A stretch of 36,998 bases of DNA from Pseudomonadota bacterium (GCA_003247575.1 QJZC01000061.1:1-36998), one strand, 5' to 3'; shown: positions 17,738 through 27,357, counted from the first letter of the stretch. Translations and numbers: made by a program. Notes: a model not told the origin generated them from the sequence alone.

Positions 17738-18856
17738 ATGTGGTCGCTCGTTTGCGCGCCTCGAAGATGGATGCTCGCGTCGCTATGGGTCGGAGTCTTC
17801 ACCTGCGGTAGCGCTTCAATGGCACAAGAGAGTTTTCCAATTGTTGACGCTCAGGCTGCGCGCCGCTTCGCGACGCTTCCCGTCGAGGTGGGTACACCCG
17901 AGGGACTCGCGGTCGCGCCCACCCGACGCGAGGTCTTCGTTGGCACCTTGAATATCGGTGCAGACAACTTCCTGCTGCGGCTCGACCTGCTCGGTCGCGT
18001 GCAGGCGCGCATCAACGTCGGAACTGCGCCGCTCCTGGGCCTCGCGTTCAATCCGCTGGATGGCCACGTGTATGTCGCATCGGCGGGAGCCTTGGCCGGT
18101 CAAGCGTCGAGCATTCGGCGAATTCCCGCGAGCTTTGCCGAGCGAACCACCATCGAAGACGTGGCCCTCGTTCCAGTGATCGGTCCGCCTCCGGGGCGGG
18201 TCGAGAACAATCCGGACGGATCAGAGGACATGATCACCTTCGGGCAGAACGCCACGGTTCCGAACGGTCTGGTGTTCCGCCAGAGCGACGGCGCGCTCTT
18301 CTTCACCGACTCGTTCCAGGGCGCGGTATTCCAGATCGCCGATCCGACACGCGCCGAGAACCGTTGCCCAGCCAGCGCAGAGTGTGTCGAGCTGGTGGTT
18401 CAGGATGGGCTGCTCGCAGCCATCGGAGATCCGCAGTTCGGGGCCAACGGCGTCGCGCTGAGCGAGGACGAGCAGAGTCTATTCGTTGCCAATACCGGCG
18501 ACGATCGAATCTTCCGCTTTGAATTCGAGACCGGGGCGCTCACCCTCCTGGCCGGAGGCATCAACGGTGCGGATGGTCTGATCGCTGGCCCCAACGGAAC
18601 CTTGATCGTGACGGCGAACCAGGCCGATCAGATCGTCGTCCTCGAAGCGGACAGCGGACGCGTGCTCGCTGAGCTGGGCGAGTTCCTCGGTACGCTCGAA
18701 GACGGGACTCCGCGCGCGTTGTCGGTTCCCGCGAGTGTGGTCCAGATCGGGAACCAGCTACTCATCACGAATCTCGGGCGTCCCGCGGGTCCGGACGCGG
18801 CGCCCGTTCCGGGTACGCTCTCGCGGATCTCGCTGCCCCGCGCCCTACGCGACTGA
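17738..18856 (+). CDS. Secreted SMP-30/NHL-like beta-propeller protein
   Basis: A 372-residue protein with a signal peptide (RRWMLASLWVGVFTCGSASMAQ). The rest is a repeated beta-propeller pattern of the SMP-30/gluconolactonase or NHL type: TPEGLAVAPTRREVFVGT, GLAFNPLDGHVYVAS, PNGLVFRQSDGALFFTDS, ANGVALSEDEQSLFVANTGDDRIFRF, and ADGLIAGPNGTLIVTANQADQIVVLE. Such proteins are lactonases, dehydrogenase partners or binding propellers; no specific active site can be assigned. AAGGAGAAG before the ATG supports the start. It has its own likely terminator and is divergent from the double histidine kinase. Confidence 0.82.
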   Translation: MWSLVCAPRRWMLASLWVGVFTCGSASMAQESFPIVDAQAARRFATLPVEVGTPEGLAVAPTRREVFVGTLNIGADNFLLRLDLLGRVQARINVGTAPLLGLAFNPLDGHVYVASAGALAGQASSIRRIPASFAERTTIEDVALVPVIGPPPGRVENNPDGSEDMITFGQNATVPNGLVFRQSDGALFFTDSFQGAVFQIADPTRAENRCPASAECVELVVQDGLLAAIGDPQFGANGVALSEDEQSLFVANTGDDRIFRFEFETGALTLLAGGINGADGLIAGPNGTLIVTANQADQIVVLEADSGRVLAELGEFLGTLEDGTPRALSVPASVVQIGNQLLITNLGRPAGPDAAPVPGTLSRISLPRALRD

Positions 18857-19159
18857 GGCTGGGGCAGCGCTGGCGGTGAGTCAGCGCTGCCCTCTTGCCT
18901 TGCAGGCGTCTTGCGAGTATGTCCGTCAGCATCTCGCACCCGTCGTACACGCATTCAGCGCCTCACGGCTGTCTGCGTACCCTTACCTCTGCGCCTTCCT
19001 GTCTGCGCATCCCTGAAGGAGCCGAGAGCCCCCAGTAGTGCGCGACTTCTGCACTTGCAGGACAGGGATGCACAGCTGCGAAGATCGATACGTGGGGCTG
19101 CATTCCCTCAGTTGGCAGCCAGGTTCCTCCGATGACAGTTGTATTGGGGGGAACCGCGC
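18857..19159. other. 303-base gap upstream of the first kinase-ATPase gene
   Basis: After the terminator hairpin I see no gene and no strong promoter. A 6-bp inverted repeat (GGCTGC at 19096-19101, GCAGCC at 19115-19120) lies about 40 bases before the proposed TTG start and could form a leader hairpin. Confidence 0.4.
18862..18892 (+). terminator. Terminator-like hairpin after the SMP-30-like gene
   Basis: A perfect 11-bp stem, GGGCAGCGCTG and CAGCGCTGCCC, with a 9-base loop, starting 6 bases after the stop codon. It is followed by TCTTGCCTTG, which is only moderately T-rich. It probably ends the propeller transcript before the kinase gene. Confidence 0.65.
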
Positions 19160-22100
19160 TTGACTAGCTGTCCGGGATATACCGTCGAGAAGCGCCTGTC
19201 GGCGGGCCCGAGGAGTCAGGTGTGGCTCGCGCAGCGAGACTCGGATGGTCTGCAGGTCGCCCTCAAGACCTACCACGAGGACCGGCTGCGCGACGGGAGC
19301 TCGCGCGCGCAGCGTGAGTACGAGGCCCTGCAGGCGGTGCAGGCACCGGGCATCGTCCGTGCGATCGAGCTCGTCGACGACGCTCAGAGCAATTGTCTCG
19401 TCCTCGAGCTTCTACCGGGTGAGTCGGTGGCGAGCTGGGCCTGTGCGGAGAGCCGCTCGGTCGTGGAAGTGCTCAGAGTGGGAGTCCAGGTTGCCGCGGC
19501 GCTCGAGTCCGTGCACACCAAGCGCTGGATCCACCGCGACCTCTCACCGGCAAACATCCAGATCGATCCAGCGACCCTAGAGGTCTTCCTGGCTGACTTC
19601 GGTTCGGCGCGCGTGCTCGGGAGCGCACAGCGCGAAGCGATCTCTCGCAGCATGTCGAGATCGCGTGGTTTCGGAGCAGGGCTTGCCTACTCTTCGCCGG
19701 AGCAGACCGGGAGAATGGGACGCGGGGTGGACGCGCGTAGCGATCTCTACTCTACCGGCGCCTGTCTTTTCTTCGCACTGACACGGCGTCCGCCATTCGA
19801 TCTGACGGATCCCCTCGCGCTGCTGCATGCGCACATGGCGCGCGTTCCGGAGACACTCCACCAGATAGACCCCTCGATTCCTGTGGCCGTCTCGCGCGTC
19901 GTCGCGAAGCTCCTGGCCAAGGAGCCCGAGGATCGATATCAGAGTGCGCGCGCATTGCGTGAGGATCTCGGCCGCTGCCTGACTGCGCTCGAGGAGCATG
20001 GCGAGATCCCGGACGATCTCGAGCTCGGGACGGTGGACACCCCGCTGCGGCCAGTCTTTCGCCAGACCCTGTACGGCCGCGAAGCCGAGCTTTCGAGGTT
20101 ACGTCAGGCGTTCGATGCTTCGCGGAGAGGACGCTCTGCCAATGTCGTGTTCATTCGGGGCGCTGCGGGGACCGGGAAGTCCGCGCTGATCGACGCGTTG
20201 CGGCCCGAGGTGGCGCGCGTGGGCGGCAGCGTTGCGCACGGTCAATTCGACGGTCTGCGTCGAGCGACCGCCCACGTCGCGCTGCGAGCGGCGCTGGCCG
20301 CGCTCGCCGACCAGATCCTGTGTGCCGGCGACGAGCACGTGGTCCTCTGGCAGAACCGCCTGTGCGATGCGCTCGGGAATCTGGCCGGGGTGATCACCGA
20401 TTTCGTTCCAAGCCTTCGCGACGTGATCGGAGAGGCGAGCGCCCCAGCCCCGCTGGCCGCCCGTGAAGCCGTCAAGCGCCTCGAGGTCGCGCTCGAGCGA
20501 CTGCTCCGCGCCCTCGGAACTCCAGAGATCCCTCTCGTCCTGTCACTCGACGACCTCCAATGGGCGAACTCGGATAGCCTCGCCCTGATCGAGACTCTGA
20601 TCTGCTCGACGCGCGATGCCGCGGTGCTCTGGGCTCTCTCCTATCGGAGCGACGAGTCGGCCCCCGCGGATCGGGTGCGCCGCACACTCGAGGCACGGGA
20701 CCCCACCGCGCAGGTCTGCGACATCGAGCTGGGCCCGCTCGAGCGCGACGCTCTCATTCAGATGATTGCCGATGCACTGGGCAAGCATCCGAGTGAGGTC
20801 GTCGCACTGACACACGCCACGCTGCGCAAGACGGATGCCTCGCCCCTACTCGTGCAACAGTTCCTGTTGCATCTCCACGGGCAGGGCCTGATCCGTTCGG
20901 CCTCCGATTCTGGCTGGACCTGGGACGACGCCGAGATCGCGCGCGCGGAGGTCCAAGAGGGAGCGGTCGCACTGATGTGCGCGAAGCTCGAGCGTCTCTC
21001 CCAAGAGGCGCGCGCCTTCGTCTACCTGCTGAGCTGCATCGGGAACGACTTCCACGCGGCCTGGATCTCCGAGCTCACCGGAGAGCCGCAGGCCCGAGTC
21101 GAGGTGCAGCTGTTCGAACTCGCCGACGCCGGGCTGATCATCCCCTCGACCGAAGGCTTCCAGTTTGCGCACCAACGGATCCGCGAAGCCTGTGCGAGCA
21201 CGCAGTCGGAAGAGGAGAGAGCGCGAATCCATCATAGGATCGGACAGCAGCTCTTGGCTTCGACGCCGCTCGAACGGATGGCGCTGGCCTGCGCGGAGAT
21301 CTCAACGCACCTGCAGCTCGGCGCCGACTACTTGAGCGCGGAGGAACGCTTCCCCGCACTGGCCGTTCACCTCGCGGCGGGCGAGCGCACCCTCGGGCGG
21401 GGCACGCCAGAAACTGCACGGACCCATCTGGCGGCTGCGCGCGCTCTGCTACGTGAGGAAGACTGGAACGCCGACCTGGCACGCACGTTCAGCCTCCTGC
21501 ACGAGTCCATCGAGGCGGAGCTTCTGTGCGGAGATCTGACTCAGGCTCGCGAGCTGGCGGACCAGCTCGCTGCGCGCCCCCTCGAAGGTTTCAACCGTTG
21601 CCGCGCACTCGCGAAGCGGATCCGGGTGCTCGCGTCAGCGAACGATGCGGATCTGGAGGCTCAGGTCATCGAGGCCGTGCGGGTCTACGGGCTCCGCTGG
21701 AAGCGTGATCCGTCGCCTCTGTGGATTCGATTGCGCGTGTATTGGCTCGACTGGTGCCTGCGGGGGCCGCTCGACGAACGATGCTTCAGGCCCCCCCGCA
21801 AGATGGATTTTTCGTGGGCTTTCCCGACCCTCATCGTGCACGAAGCGGGCGGTGCGTTGGTCGCTCGGCGATCCAGACTCATCGATCTGTCGATCTTCCT
21901 CGGTCTGCACAACTACCGACGGCACGGCACGGTACGTTCGCCGGCGCTGCCGCTCGCCGGGTACGCTGCCATGCGCATCGAGGTACTGCAGAGCTGGCGT
22001 GGACTGCGCCGCTATGCGGAGGCCGCGCTCGCCTGGTCGGAAAAGACCGACGACACCATCAACCTGATCGCCAAAGTCAGCCTGTTCAGCTTCGCACTCG

Positions 22101-22957
22101 TCTGGCTTCGACCGCGCCGAGGCTTTGTCGACGAGCTGTACGAGCTGGCCGACGCGCTGGAGGAACGCGGCGAGGTCTTGTTCGCCGGTGGTGCCCTCGT
22201 GAATGCACTGGCGATCGCTCCCCTGGTGGGACGACCCCTGCCAGAGCTGCTCGGGCAGCTCGAGAGTGCGCATCGCTGGGAAGCCTGGCCGAAGCTGCGT
22301 GGATTCCTGTGCTGTTACGCCGGAGCCTATAGTCTGCTCGCCGATCCCGACGCATGCGAGGTCTCTTGGAAGGAGCGCACCGATGCCATGCGCGACGAGC
22401 TGCTCGAGCAGCTTTCCCATGGACGGGTGCACTGGCTGATCGTGCTCTGTCTGTTCGAGCAGTACGAGCTGGCGGACCCCATGATCGAAGACTGCATCCA
22501 CTCGAGTCCGATTCGCGGGTCGATCGGCCTCCCCGAGATGTACCTGCTTCGTGGGCTCTCTGCAGCGCATGCAGCCCGCCGCGGAAAGGGCAGGGCGCAC
22601 ACTCGGGAGCGCCGCCGGCTGAAGCAGTCCGCGGCTTGGCTGCGCGCACGAGCAAAGCATGCTCCCGACTGTGCACCCCTCGCTGCGTTCCTGGACGCAG
22701 AGCTAGCCACCTTCTCGGGGGCGGTACAGGACGTCGTCAAGCGCTTCGTTCTCGCTGCAAAGCTGGCCCGGGAAGCCGGATTTCTCTTCCAGGAGGCGTG
22801 GATCTACGAACAGAGCGCGCACTACCTGGTGAGCGCGCGACGAGAGCTCCAAGCCGTGCCGAACCTGCGACAGGCTGCTGCCCTGTACACGCAGTGGGGG
22901 GCGCGCTCGAAGGCTACTCAGATCGAACAGCTCGCGCGTCGCATCACGGGCACTTGA
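19160..22957 (+). CDS. Ser/Thr protein kinase-AAA ATPase-TPR signalling protein (long paralogue)
   Basis: About 1265 residues. A Ser/Thr kinase domain covers about 1-275: Lys36 in VALK, HRDLSPAN at 125-132 with catalytic Asp127, DFG 146-148, and SPEQTGRMGRG in the activation segment. The usual HRDxK lysine is Ser129 and the Gly-rich loop is degenerate, as in multi-sensor kinase relatives. An AAA_16-type ATPase follows (Walker A GAAGTGKS 334-341; Walker B LVLSLDD 459-465), then about 700 residues of helical repeats. The family's frequent C-terminal GAF/histidine kinase part is absent. The start is TTG at 19160, preceded by GGGGGGAA; it aligns with the second kinase's N-terminus (GYTVEK against GYTIDK, both 5 residues in). 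TTG at 19139 is an alternative. Confidence 0.88.
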   Translation: MTSCPGYTVEKRLSAGPRSQVWLAQRDSDGLQVALKTYHEDRLRDGSSRAQREYEALQAVQAPGIVRAIELVDDAQSNCLVLELLPGESVASWACAESRSVVEVLRVGVQVAAALESVHTKRWIHRDLSPANIQIDPATLEVFLADFGSARVLGSAQREAISRSMSRSRGFGAGLAYSSPEQTGRMGRGVDARSDLYSTGACLFFALTRRPPFDLTDPLALLHAHMARVPETLHQIDPSIPVAVSRVVAKLLAKEPEDRYQSARALREDLGRCLTALEEHGEIPDDLELGTVDTPLRPVFRQTLYGREAELSRLRQAFDASRRGRSANVVFIRGAAGTGKSALIDALRPEVARVGGSVAHGQFDGLRRATAHVALRAALAALADQILCAGDEHVVLWQNRLCDALGNLAGVITDFVPSLRDVIGEASAPAPLAAREAVKRLEVALERLLRALGTPEIPLVLSLDDLQWANSDSLALIETLICSTRDAAVLWALSYRSDESAPADRVRRTLEARDPTAQVCDIELGPLERDALIQMIADALGKHPSEVVALTHATLRKTDASPLLVQQFLLHLHGQGLIRSASDSGWTWDDAEIARAEVQEGAVALMCAKLERLSQEARAFVYLLSCIGNDFHAAWISELTGEPQARVEVQLFELADAGLIIPSTEGFQFAHQRIREACASTQSEEERARIHHRIGQQLLASTPLERMALACAEISTHLQLGADYLSAEERFPALAVHLAAGERTLGRGTPETARTHLAAARALLREEDWNADLARTFSLLHESIEAELLCGDLTQARELADQLAARPLEGFNRCRALAKRIRVLASANDADLEAQVIEAVRVYGLRWKRDPSPLWIRLRVYWLDWCLRGPLDERCFRPPRKMDFSWAFPTLIVHEAGGALVARRSRLIDLSIFLGLHNYRRHGTVRSPALPLAGYAAMRIEVLQSWRGLRRYAEAALAWSEKTDDTINLIAKVSLFSFALVWLRPRRGFVDELYELADALEERGEVLFAGGALVNALAIAPLVGRPLPELLGQLESAHRWEAWPKLRGFLCCYAGAYSLLADPDACEVSWKERTDAMRDELLEQLSHGRVHWLIVLCLFEQYELADPMIEDCIHSSPIRGSIGLPEMYLLRGLSAAHAARRGKGRAHTRERRRLKQSAAWLRARAKHAPDCAPLAAFLDAELATFSGAVQDVVKRFVLAAKLAREAGFLFQEAWIYEQSAHYLVSARRELQAVPNLRQAAALYTQWGARSKATQIEQLARRITGT

Positions 22958-23255
22958 TCGAAGTGCGGGGCCTCCGCTGCAGAGGCGCTGTCACACCGAC
23001 CTTCAGCGTGAGGTGGGTGGCTAGATTGGATCGAATGGCGATCCACTCTGTCTTGTGTTCGATCCGCTATCGGTAGCGTACACCCTTCAGCGTAGCTAAT
23101 TGGGTTATCGCGGCGTCTTTTCGAGGACGAAGAACGCTGCCCGTCCTGATATGGTGCACGCATCTGCGTGTGATCTCGCCCTGCGGCGAGCCCGCGTGGC
23201 CCCACAGACGACACCTAGCCGCTCGGGTTCGATCGAGTTGATGGAGAATCAGGAC
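22958..23255. other. 298-base gap between kinase-ATPase and hydrolase genes
   Basis: Two small perfect hairpins are seen: GCCTC/GAGGC with a 7-base loop (22970-22986), just after the kinase stop, and CGCTA-TCGG-TAGCG (23065-23078). Neither has a T-run. The hydrolase frame is open upstream to 23100, but that part lacks protein character. No other gene is visible. Confidence 0.4.
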
Positions 23256-25343
23256 ATGGCTCTAGGCTTTGGTCTATCCGTACGCTTCGTCGGCGCAATT
23301 GCGTGCGTGTTGTTCTCGAGCTCATTCGTTGCCGATGCGCGAGCGGAAGTGACTCGCATCGAGATCGATCGAGTCGAGTCTCCGACCTTCGAGGGAGTCG
23401 AGTTCGGGGCGGTGGGAGCCTACGAGAAGCTCGTCGGACGAGTGATCGGCGAGGTCGGCCCGGAGCATCGACTCAATCGTGGGATCGTGGACATTGGGAA
23501 CACGCCGACCAATGCTCGTGACAAGGTCGAGTACGCGACCGACATCCTGATTCTTCGCCCGGTGGACGCGAGCCGCGGCAACGGGCGAATCTTCTACGAG
23601 CTGACCAACCGGGGCACGATCCTCTCGCTGGCCGTGATCAACCAGGCGCCGATCCGGAACGACCCCACGCTGGCAGAGGATGCAGGGATCGGATTCCTCA
23701 TGCGTGAGGGGTACACCCTGGTGTTCAGCGGGTGGGACGTCACCGCGCCCCCGGGGGGCGGGCGCTTTCAGACCACGGTTCCCATCGCTTCGCGTGAGGA
23801 CGGCTCGCCGATCACCGGCCCGGCGCTCGAGGAGTTCGTGATCGACAACGCGACCACGATCTCGACTCGGCTCACGTATCCGGCTGCGAGTCTGAATTCC
23901 GAAGACGCGACGCTCACGATGAGGCGACGTCGAGCGGATCTCCCGATCGAGGTTCCTGCGACAGAGTTCGCCTTTGCCGACGAGCAAACTCTGGTCTTGG
24001 TGCCGACGACTCCTGGCTTGCCTCCGGCGGCGGGCTTGCCTCCCGAGCCGAGTTTGCCTACCGAGGAAACGCCGTTCGAGCAGGGGATGCTCTACGAGCT
24101 TCGCTACACCGCACGCGACCCGCTGATCGCAGGCCTCGGCTTTGCGGCGGTTCGAGACCTCGGTGCTTTCCTCAAGCGAGGAAGTCCGGAGGTCGACGAT
24201 GACCCTTCGGCGTTGGCCCGAAGCGGTGACCAGCTCTACGGCTTCGGGGTATCACAGCCCGCGCGCTTCCTGAGGGACTTCGTCGCGCTCGGCTTCAACG
24301 AGGCAGAGGATGGGAAGCCCGTCTTCGACGGAATCCTGAATTACATCGCAGGTCCGAGCGGCGGCTTCTTCAACTTTCGCTTTGCTCAGCCCGCGCGGAC
24401 GCATCGACAACGGATCGGTCGGAACTACCCGGAGCGAGAGTTCCCCTTCGCCTACCGACCGACGTTCGATGATGCGACCCGCAGCTTCGATGGACGCAAC
24501 TTGGCATGCCGGCTCGCGGACACCTGCCCGAAGATCATGGATGTGAATTCATCGAACGAGTACTGGGTGAAGGGTGGGTCGCTGCTTCACACGGACACAC
24601 GCGGGCGAGATCTCCCCGATCCGCGCGACGTGCGCCACTACCTGTTCTCGAGCTTTCCGCACCAGAGCGGAGACGGCAATGGAATCTGTCAGCAGCCGCG
24701 TAACGATCTGAGCCCAGGGCCCGGGCTGCGCGCGCTTCTGGTCGCTCTCGACGAATGGGTGGCCGAGGGCGTGCGTCCGCCGACGAGCCGGATCCCGCGG
24801 CGCGGGGATCGCACCCTGGTCCCGTCGCTCCCGCAGCGAGTCGCTGGATTTCCGCGGATTCCGGGCGTCGTCTACACCGGCCTCAAGACGACCGGCGACA
24901 TCTTGATCTTCGGAAGACGCACTCGGCAGGGAATTCTCGACGTTCTGCCTCCGCTTCGACTCGACGACATCTACTCGGTGCGCGTGCCACGCACCGATCG
25001 AGATGGAAATGAGATTCCGGGGATCCGCTTTCCCGATGTCGAGGTGCCCCTCGCTACGTATACCGGCTGGGCTCTCCGGGCGCCAGAGTTCGGCGGAAAC
25101 GATCTCTGCGATCAGTTTGGCCAGCGGATTCCCTTCGCGGCGACACTGGAGGAGCGGCAGCTTAGCGGCGATCCGCGCCTGTCGATCGAGGAGCGCTACC
25201 CCTCGAATCGTGTGTACGTCCGCCGTGTGCAGCGCGCGGCAGAACGGCTCGAGAGGCAACGGCTGTTGCTGGACGAGGACGTGCAGCGGTTCATCGACAG
25301 CGCACGCGACAGCGGAGTGGGGGGGCAGCCGAGTAGCGAGTAG
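23256..25343 (+). CDS. Secreted 'alpha/beta hydrolase domain' protein (PF20091-like), large
   Basis: About 695 residues with a signal peptide (MALGFGLSVRFVGAIACVLF..., Ala-rich end near ADARA). Family features: RIEIDRVESPTFEGVEFGAVGAYEKLVGRVIGE cut into recognisable blocks, RIFYELTNRG, GYTLVFSGWDV, the nucleophile motif YGFGVSQPARFLRDF with Ser333, FDGILNYIAG, and FNFRFAQPARTHRQ. It is a likely exported esterase or lactonase of unknown substrate and a distant relative of the gene at 8628-10055. A Pro-rich threefold repeat forms a loop near residue 260. Start choice: ATG 23256 has GGAGA 9 bases upstream; ATG 23241 is possible. It follows the first kinase-ATPase gene on the same strand. Confidence 0.85.
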   Translation: MALGFGLSVRFVGAIACVLFSSSFVADARAEVTRIEIDRVESPTFEGVEFGAVGAYEKLVGRVIGEVGPEHRLNRGIVDIGNTPTNARDKVEYATDILILRPVDASRGNGRIFYELTNRGTILSLAVINQAPIRNDPTLAEDAGIGFLMREGYTLVFSGWDVTAPPGGGRFQTTVPIASREDGSPITGPALEEFVIDNATTISTRLTYPAASLNSEDATLTMRRRRADLPIEVPATEFAFADEQTLVLVPTTPGLPPAAGLPPEPSLPTEETPFEQGMLYELRYTARDPLIAGLGFAAVRDLGAFLKRGSPEVDDDPSALARSGDQLYGFGVSQPARFLRDFVALGFNEAEDGKPVFDGILNYIAGPSGGFFNFRFAQPARTHRQRIGRNYPEREFPFAYRPTFDDATRSFDGRNLACRLADTCPKIMDVNSSNEYWVKGGSLLHTDTRGRDLPDPRDVRHYLFSSFPHQSGDGNGICQQPRNDLSPGPGLRALLVALDEWVAEGVRPPTSRIPRRGDRTLVPSLPQRVAGFPRIPGVVYTGLKTTGDILIFGRRTRQGILDVLPPLRLDDIYSVRVPRTDRDGNEIPGIRFPDVEVPLATYTGWALRAPEFGGNDLCDQFGQRIPFAATLEERQLSGDPRLSIEERYPSNRVYVRRVQRAAERLERQRLLLDEDVQRFIDSARDSGVGGQPSSE
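24015..24068 (+). repeat. 18-bp imperfect tandem repeat, three copies, in frame
   Basis: Units at 24015-24032, 24033-24050 and 24051-24068 (first unit GGCTTGCCTCCGGCGGCG). They encode the series GLPPAA-GLPPEP-SLPTEE, a proline-rich loop in the secreted hydrolase. The first two units are more alike than the third, which suggests recent duplication. Confidence 0.85.
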
Positions 25344-25447
25344 CGCAAGCGGCGGCGAGCCCTCGGTGCGTGGGACGCGGCGGCCGACAGGGGCGAGGGA
25401 GCTCGGGGTAACGTGTCTCCTCGATCGGAAGAAGGTACCCTGCGCCG

Positions 25448-26002
25448 ATGCCGAGCATGGACGGACCGAGGGTGATTGCGGTGCAGCTCAGTGTCTTGCA
25501 CGAGTTCAGCAAGACAGCTGCGGACGAGATCGAGCTCGTTGCGGGGCTGGGAGTGAGGGGCGACACGCACTTCGGAGCGGCGGTGCAGCATCGGTCGCGG
25601 ACGCGTGTCGATCCGAGTCAGCCGAACCTCAGGCAGGTGCACCTGATGCAGGCTGAGCTCTTCGACGAGCTCGCCGAGGTCGGGCACGCAGTGGTTCCGG
25701 GAGCGCTGGGCGAGAACATCACGACGCGCGGACTCGACCTGCTCGAGCTTCCCACTGGAAGTGTGCTTCGGATCGGTAGGTGCGCCCTCGTCGCGATCAC
25801 CGGGCTGCGAAATCCGTGTCAGCAGATCGAAACCTTTCAGGCCGGTCTGTTGAAGCAGGTCGTCTCGCGCGCCGCGGATGGGCGCGTGGTGCGCAAGGCG
25901 GGAGTCATGGCCGTCGTCGTGCTGGGTGGCCCGGTGCGCACGGGCGACTCCATCGAGGTCGCGCTCCCGCCCGGCAACCCGGTTCCGCTGGAGCGTGTCT
26001 GA
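25448..26002 (+). CDS. MOSC domain protein
   Basis: A 184-residue single-domain MOSC protein. This fold binds or transfers sulphur or the molybdenum cofactor, and some members act in Moco-dependent N-hydroxyl reduction. Visible motifs are GVRGDTHFG, VHLMQAELFDEL, PGALGENITTRGLDL, LPTGSVLRIG and the conserved Cys124 in GLRNPCQQIE, the expected sulphur or Moco ligand. The N-terminus begins directly with the first strand (RVIAVQLS), and GAAGG upstream supports the start. It lies about 100 bp after the hydrolase gene on the same strand. A partner reductase is not nearby, so its substrate is unknown. Confidence 0.88.
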   Translation: MPSMDGPRVIAVQLSVLHEFSKTAADEIELVAGLGVRGDTHFGAAVQHRSRTRVDPSQPNLRQVHLMQAELFDELAEVGHAVVPGALGENITTRGLDLLELPTGSVLRIGRCALVAITGLRNPCQQIETFQAGLLKQVVSRAADGRVVRKAGVMAVVVLGGPVRTGDSIEVALPPGNPVPLERV

Positions 26003-26303
26003 GGGCGTGATCCGCCTGCTAGGCGAGCGAATCGCAGATGGCTCAGCGGTTGGGGGCAGCGCGCACCGGTAGCTGCATGCACGGTATGGCGCAACGCCCT
26101 ACGCAGTTTGGGTCACCGCGATGCAGTCGCGCTGCATGGAAGACGCAACCCTGCGCTGGACGCTAGGTTAGGGCCTCATGCGATCTGCACTGGATTCGTC
26201 GGACTCCAGGTTTGCGTGACATGGTGTGGGAGTTGCCGACTCGCGGGACCGATGGGTGGTTGCGTCTCGAGCTCGGCGAGGCAGTTCACGGAGGTTGTTG
26301 ATC
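26003..26303. other. 301-base gap before the alpha/beta hydrolase gene
   Basis: Contains a perfect small hairpin ATGCAG-TCGCG-CTGCAT (26121-26137). The hydrolase frame is open upstream to 26226 without domain character. No promoter consensus is convincing. The right end holds the strong ribosome site ACGGAGGT used by the GTG start at 26304. Confidence 0.45.
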
Positions 26304-27347
26304 GTGAATCGATTCAAGTTGCTTGTCGGTCTGGCTCTCGTCTGCGTTGCCGTCGGGGGGGCGAACGCATCGGCCCGGGCGGCCACGAGCGAGGTCTGCT
26401 TTCCCGTAGGTCTTAGGGGGGGAGTGACCCAGGTCTGTGCCGACGTCCATGAGAACGCGAACGCGAGCGAGCTCGGGACGACCATCTTTGCCGTTCACGG
26501 GCTGAGCGAGACCGCCGCCGCGTGGGGACCGCTGGTCGATTCTCTGTTCGCGGACCCCGATCTCGGGGTGCTCGTACGTCGCGTGATCGCGATCGATCTC
26601 CCCGGTCACGGGGATAGCCCCTTCCCGTTGGGACTGCCCGGCGGACTCTTCGGCGAGCTCGTGATCGAAGACAATGTCAGTGTCATCCTGCAGTCGCTCT
26701 CGATCCTCGCCGCGCAGGGGCTCGAGTCTCGCGTCGTCATGGGGCACAGCATGGGCGGTCTGGCGATTCAAGCTGCGCAGGAGGCCTTGCTGTCCGAGGG
26801 CACCAATTTCGCCGCGCTCGGTGTGCAGCAGGCGCTCCTGCTGGCCCCGGTCCCCGCGGGTGGGCAGCAGTGGACACAGCCCCCACCGTCCGACATCACG
26901 CCGTTTCTGGTGACCGATCCGACACTGGGAACCTTCTTTGCGCTGTCACCGTTCGGCTTTCAGCTCGGCGGCAGCTTTCGCACCACGACCGGTGCTCTGA
27001 TTCCGAATCTTCCGAGTGTTGCGCAGCTCACACCCTTCGTCGGTGCCGAGCCGATTGCGACCCTGCTCCAGCTCGTAGGCCAGCTGGCCCTGCCGCGCCC
27101 GAGCGCGCGCAAGGGAGCGTTCCATCCGCGCAACGGGACCCGGCTGACCCTCCTGTCGTTCAGCGAGGACATCTTGGTGCCGGCGGGCGACCTCGACGAC
27201 CTGTACACGCATCTGCTGGGACTACCCGCGCATCCGCGCAAGTCGTACCGGGCGATCGTCGCGGCGGATGCGGTGCACGGCATGTTCATCTCGAATCCGC
27301 AGGGCATTCTCGACCAGCTCAAGCAGCACCGCCCCGCTCCGTTCTGA
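26304..27347 (+). CDS. Secreted alpha/beta hydrolase
   Basis: A 347-residue protein with a signal peptide (FKLLVGLALVCVAVGGANASARA). The alpha/beta hydrolase fold is complete: the oxyanion-region motif FAVHGLSETAAAW, IDLPGHGDSPFP, the nucleophile elbow GHSMGG with Ser149, the acid Asp289 in FSEDILVP, and His325 in DAVHGMF. It is probably an exported esterase, lipase or similar hydrolase; the substrate is not evident. The start is GTG at 26304 with ACGGAGGT eight bases upstream, which also places the signal peptide at the N-terminus. It is third in the plus-strand run between the two kinase-ATPase genes. Confidence 0.88.
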   Translation: MNRFKLLVGLALVCVAVGGANASARAATSEVCFPVGLRGGVTQVCADVHENANASELGTTIFAVHGLSETAAAWGPLVDSLFADPDLGVLVRRVIAIDLPGHGDSPFPLGLPGGLFGELVIEDNVSVILQSLSILAAQGLESRVVMGHSMGGLAIQAAQEALLSEGTNFAALGVQQALLLAPVPAGGQQWTQPPPSDITPFLVTDPTLGTFFALSPFGFQLGGSFRTTTGALIPNLPSVAQLTPFVGAEPIATLLQLVGQLALPRPSARKGAFHPRNGTRLTLLSFSEDILVPAGDLDDLYTHLLGLPAHPRKSYRAIVAADAVHGMFISNPQGILDQLKQHRPAPF

Positions 27348-27357
27348 TCCCACTCTT

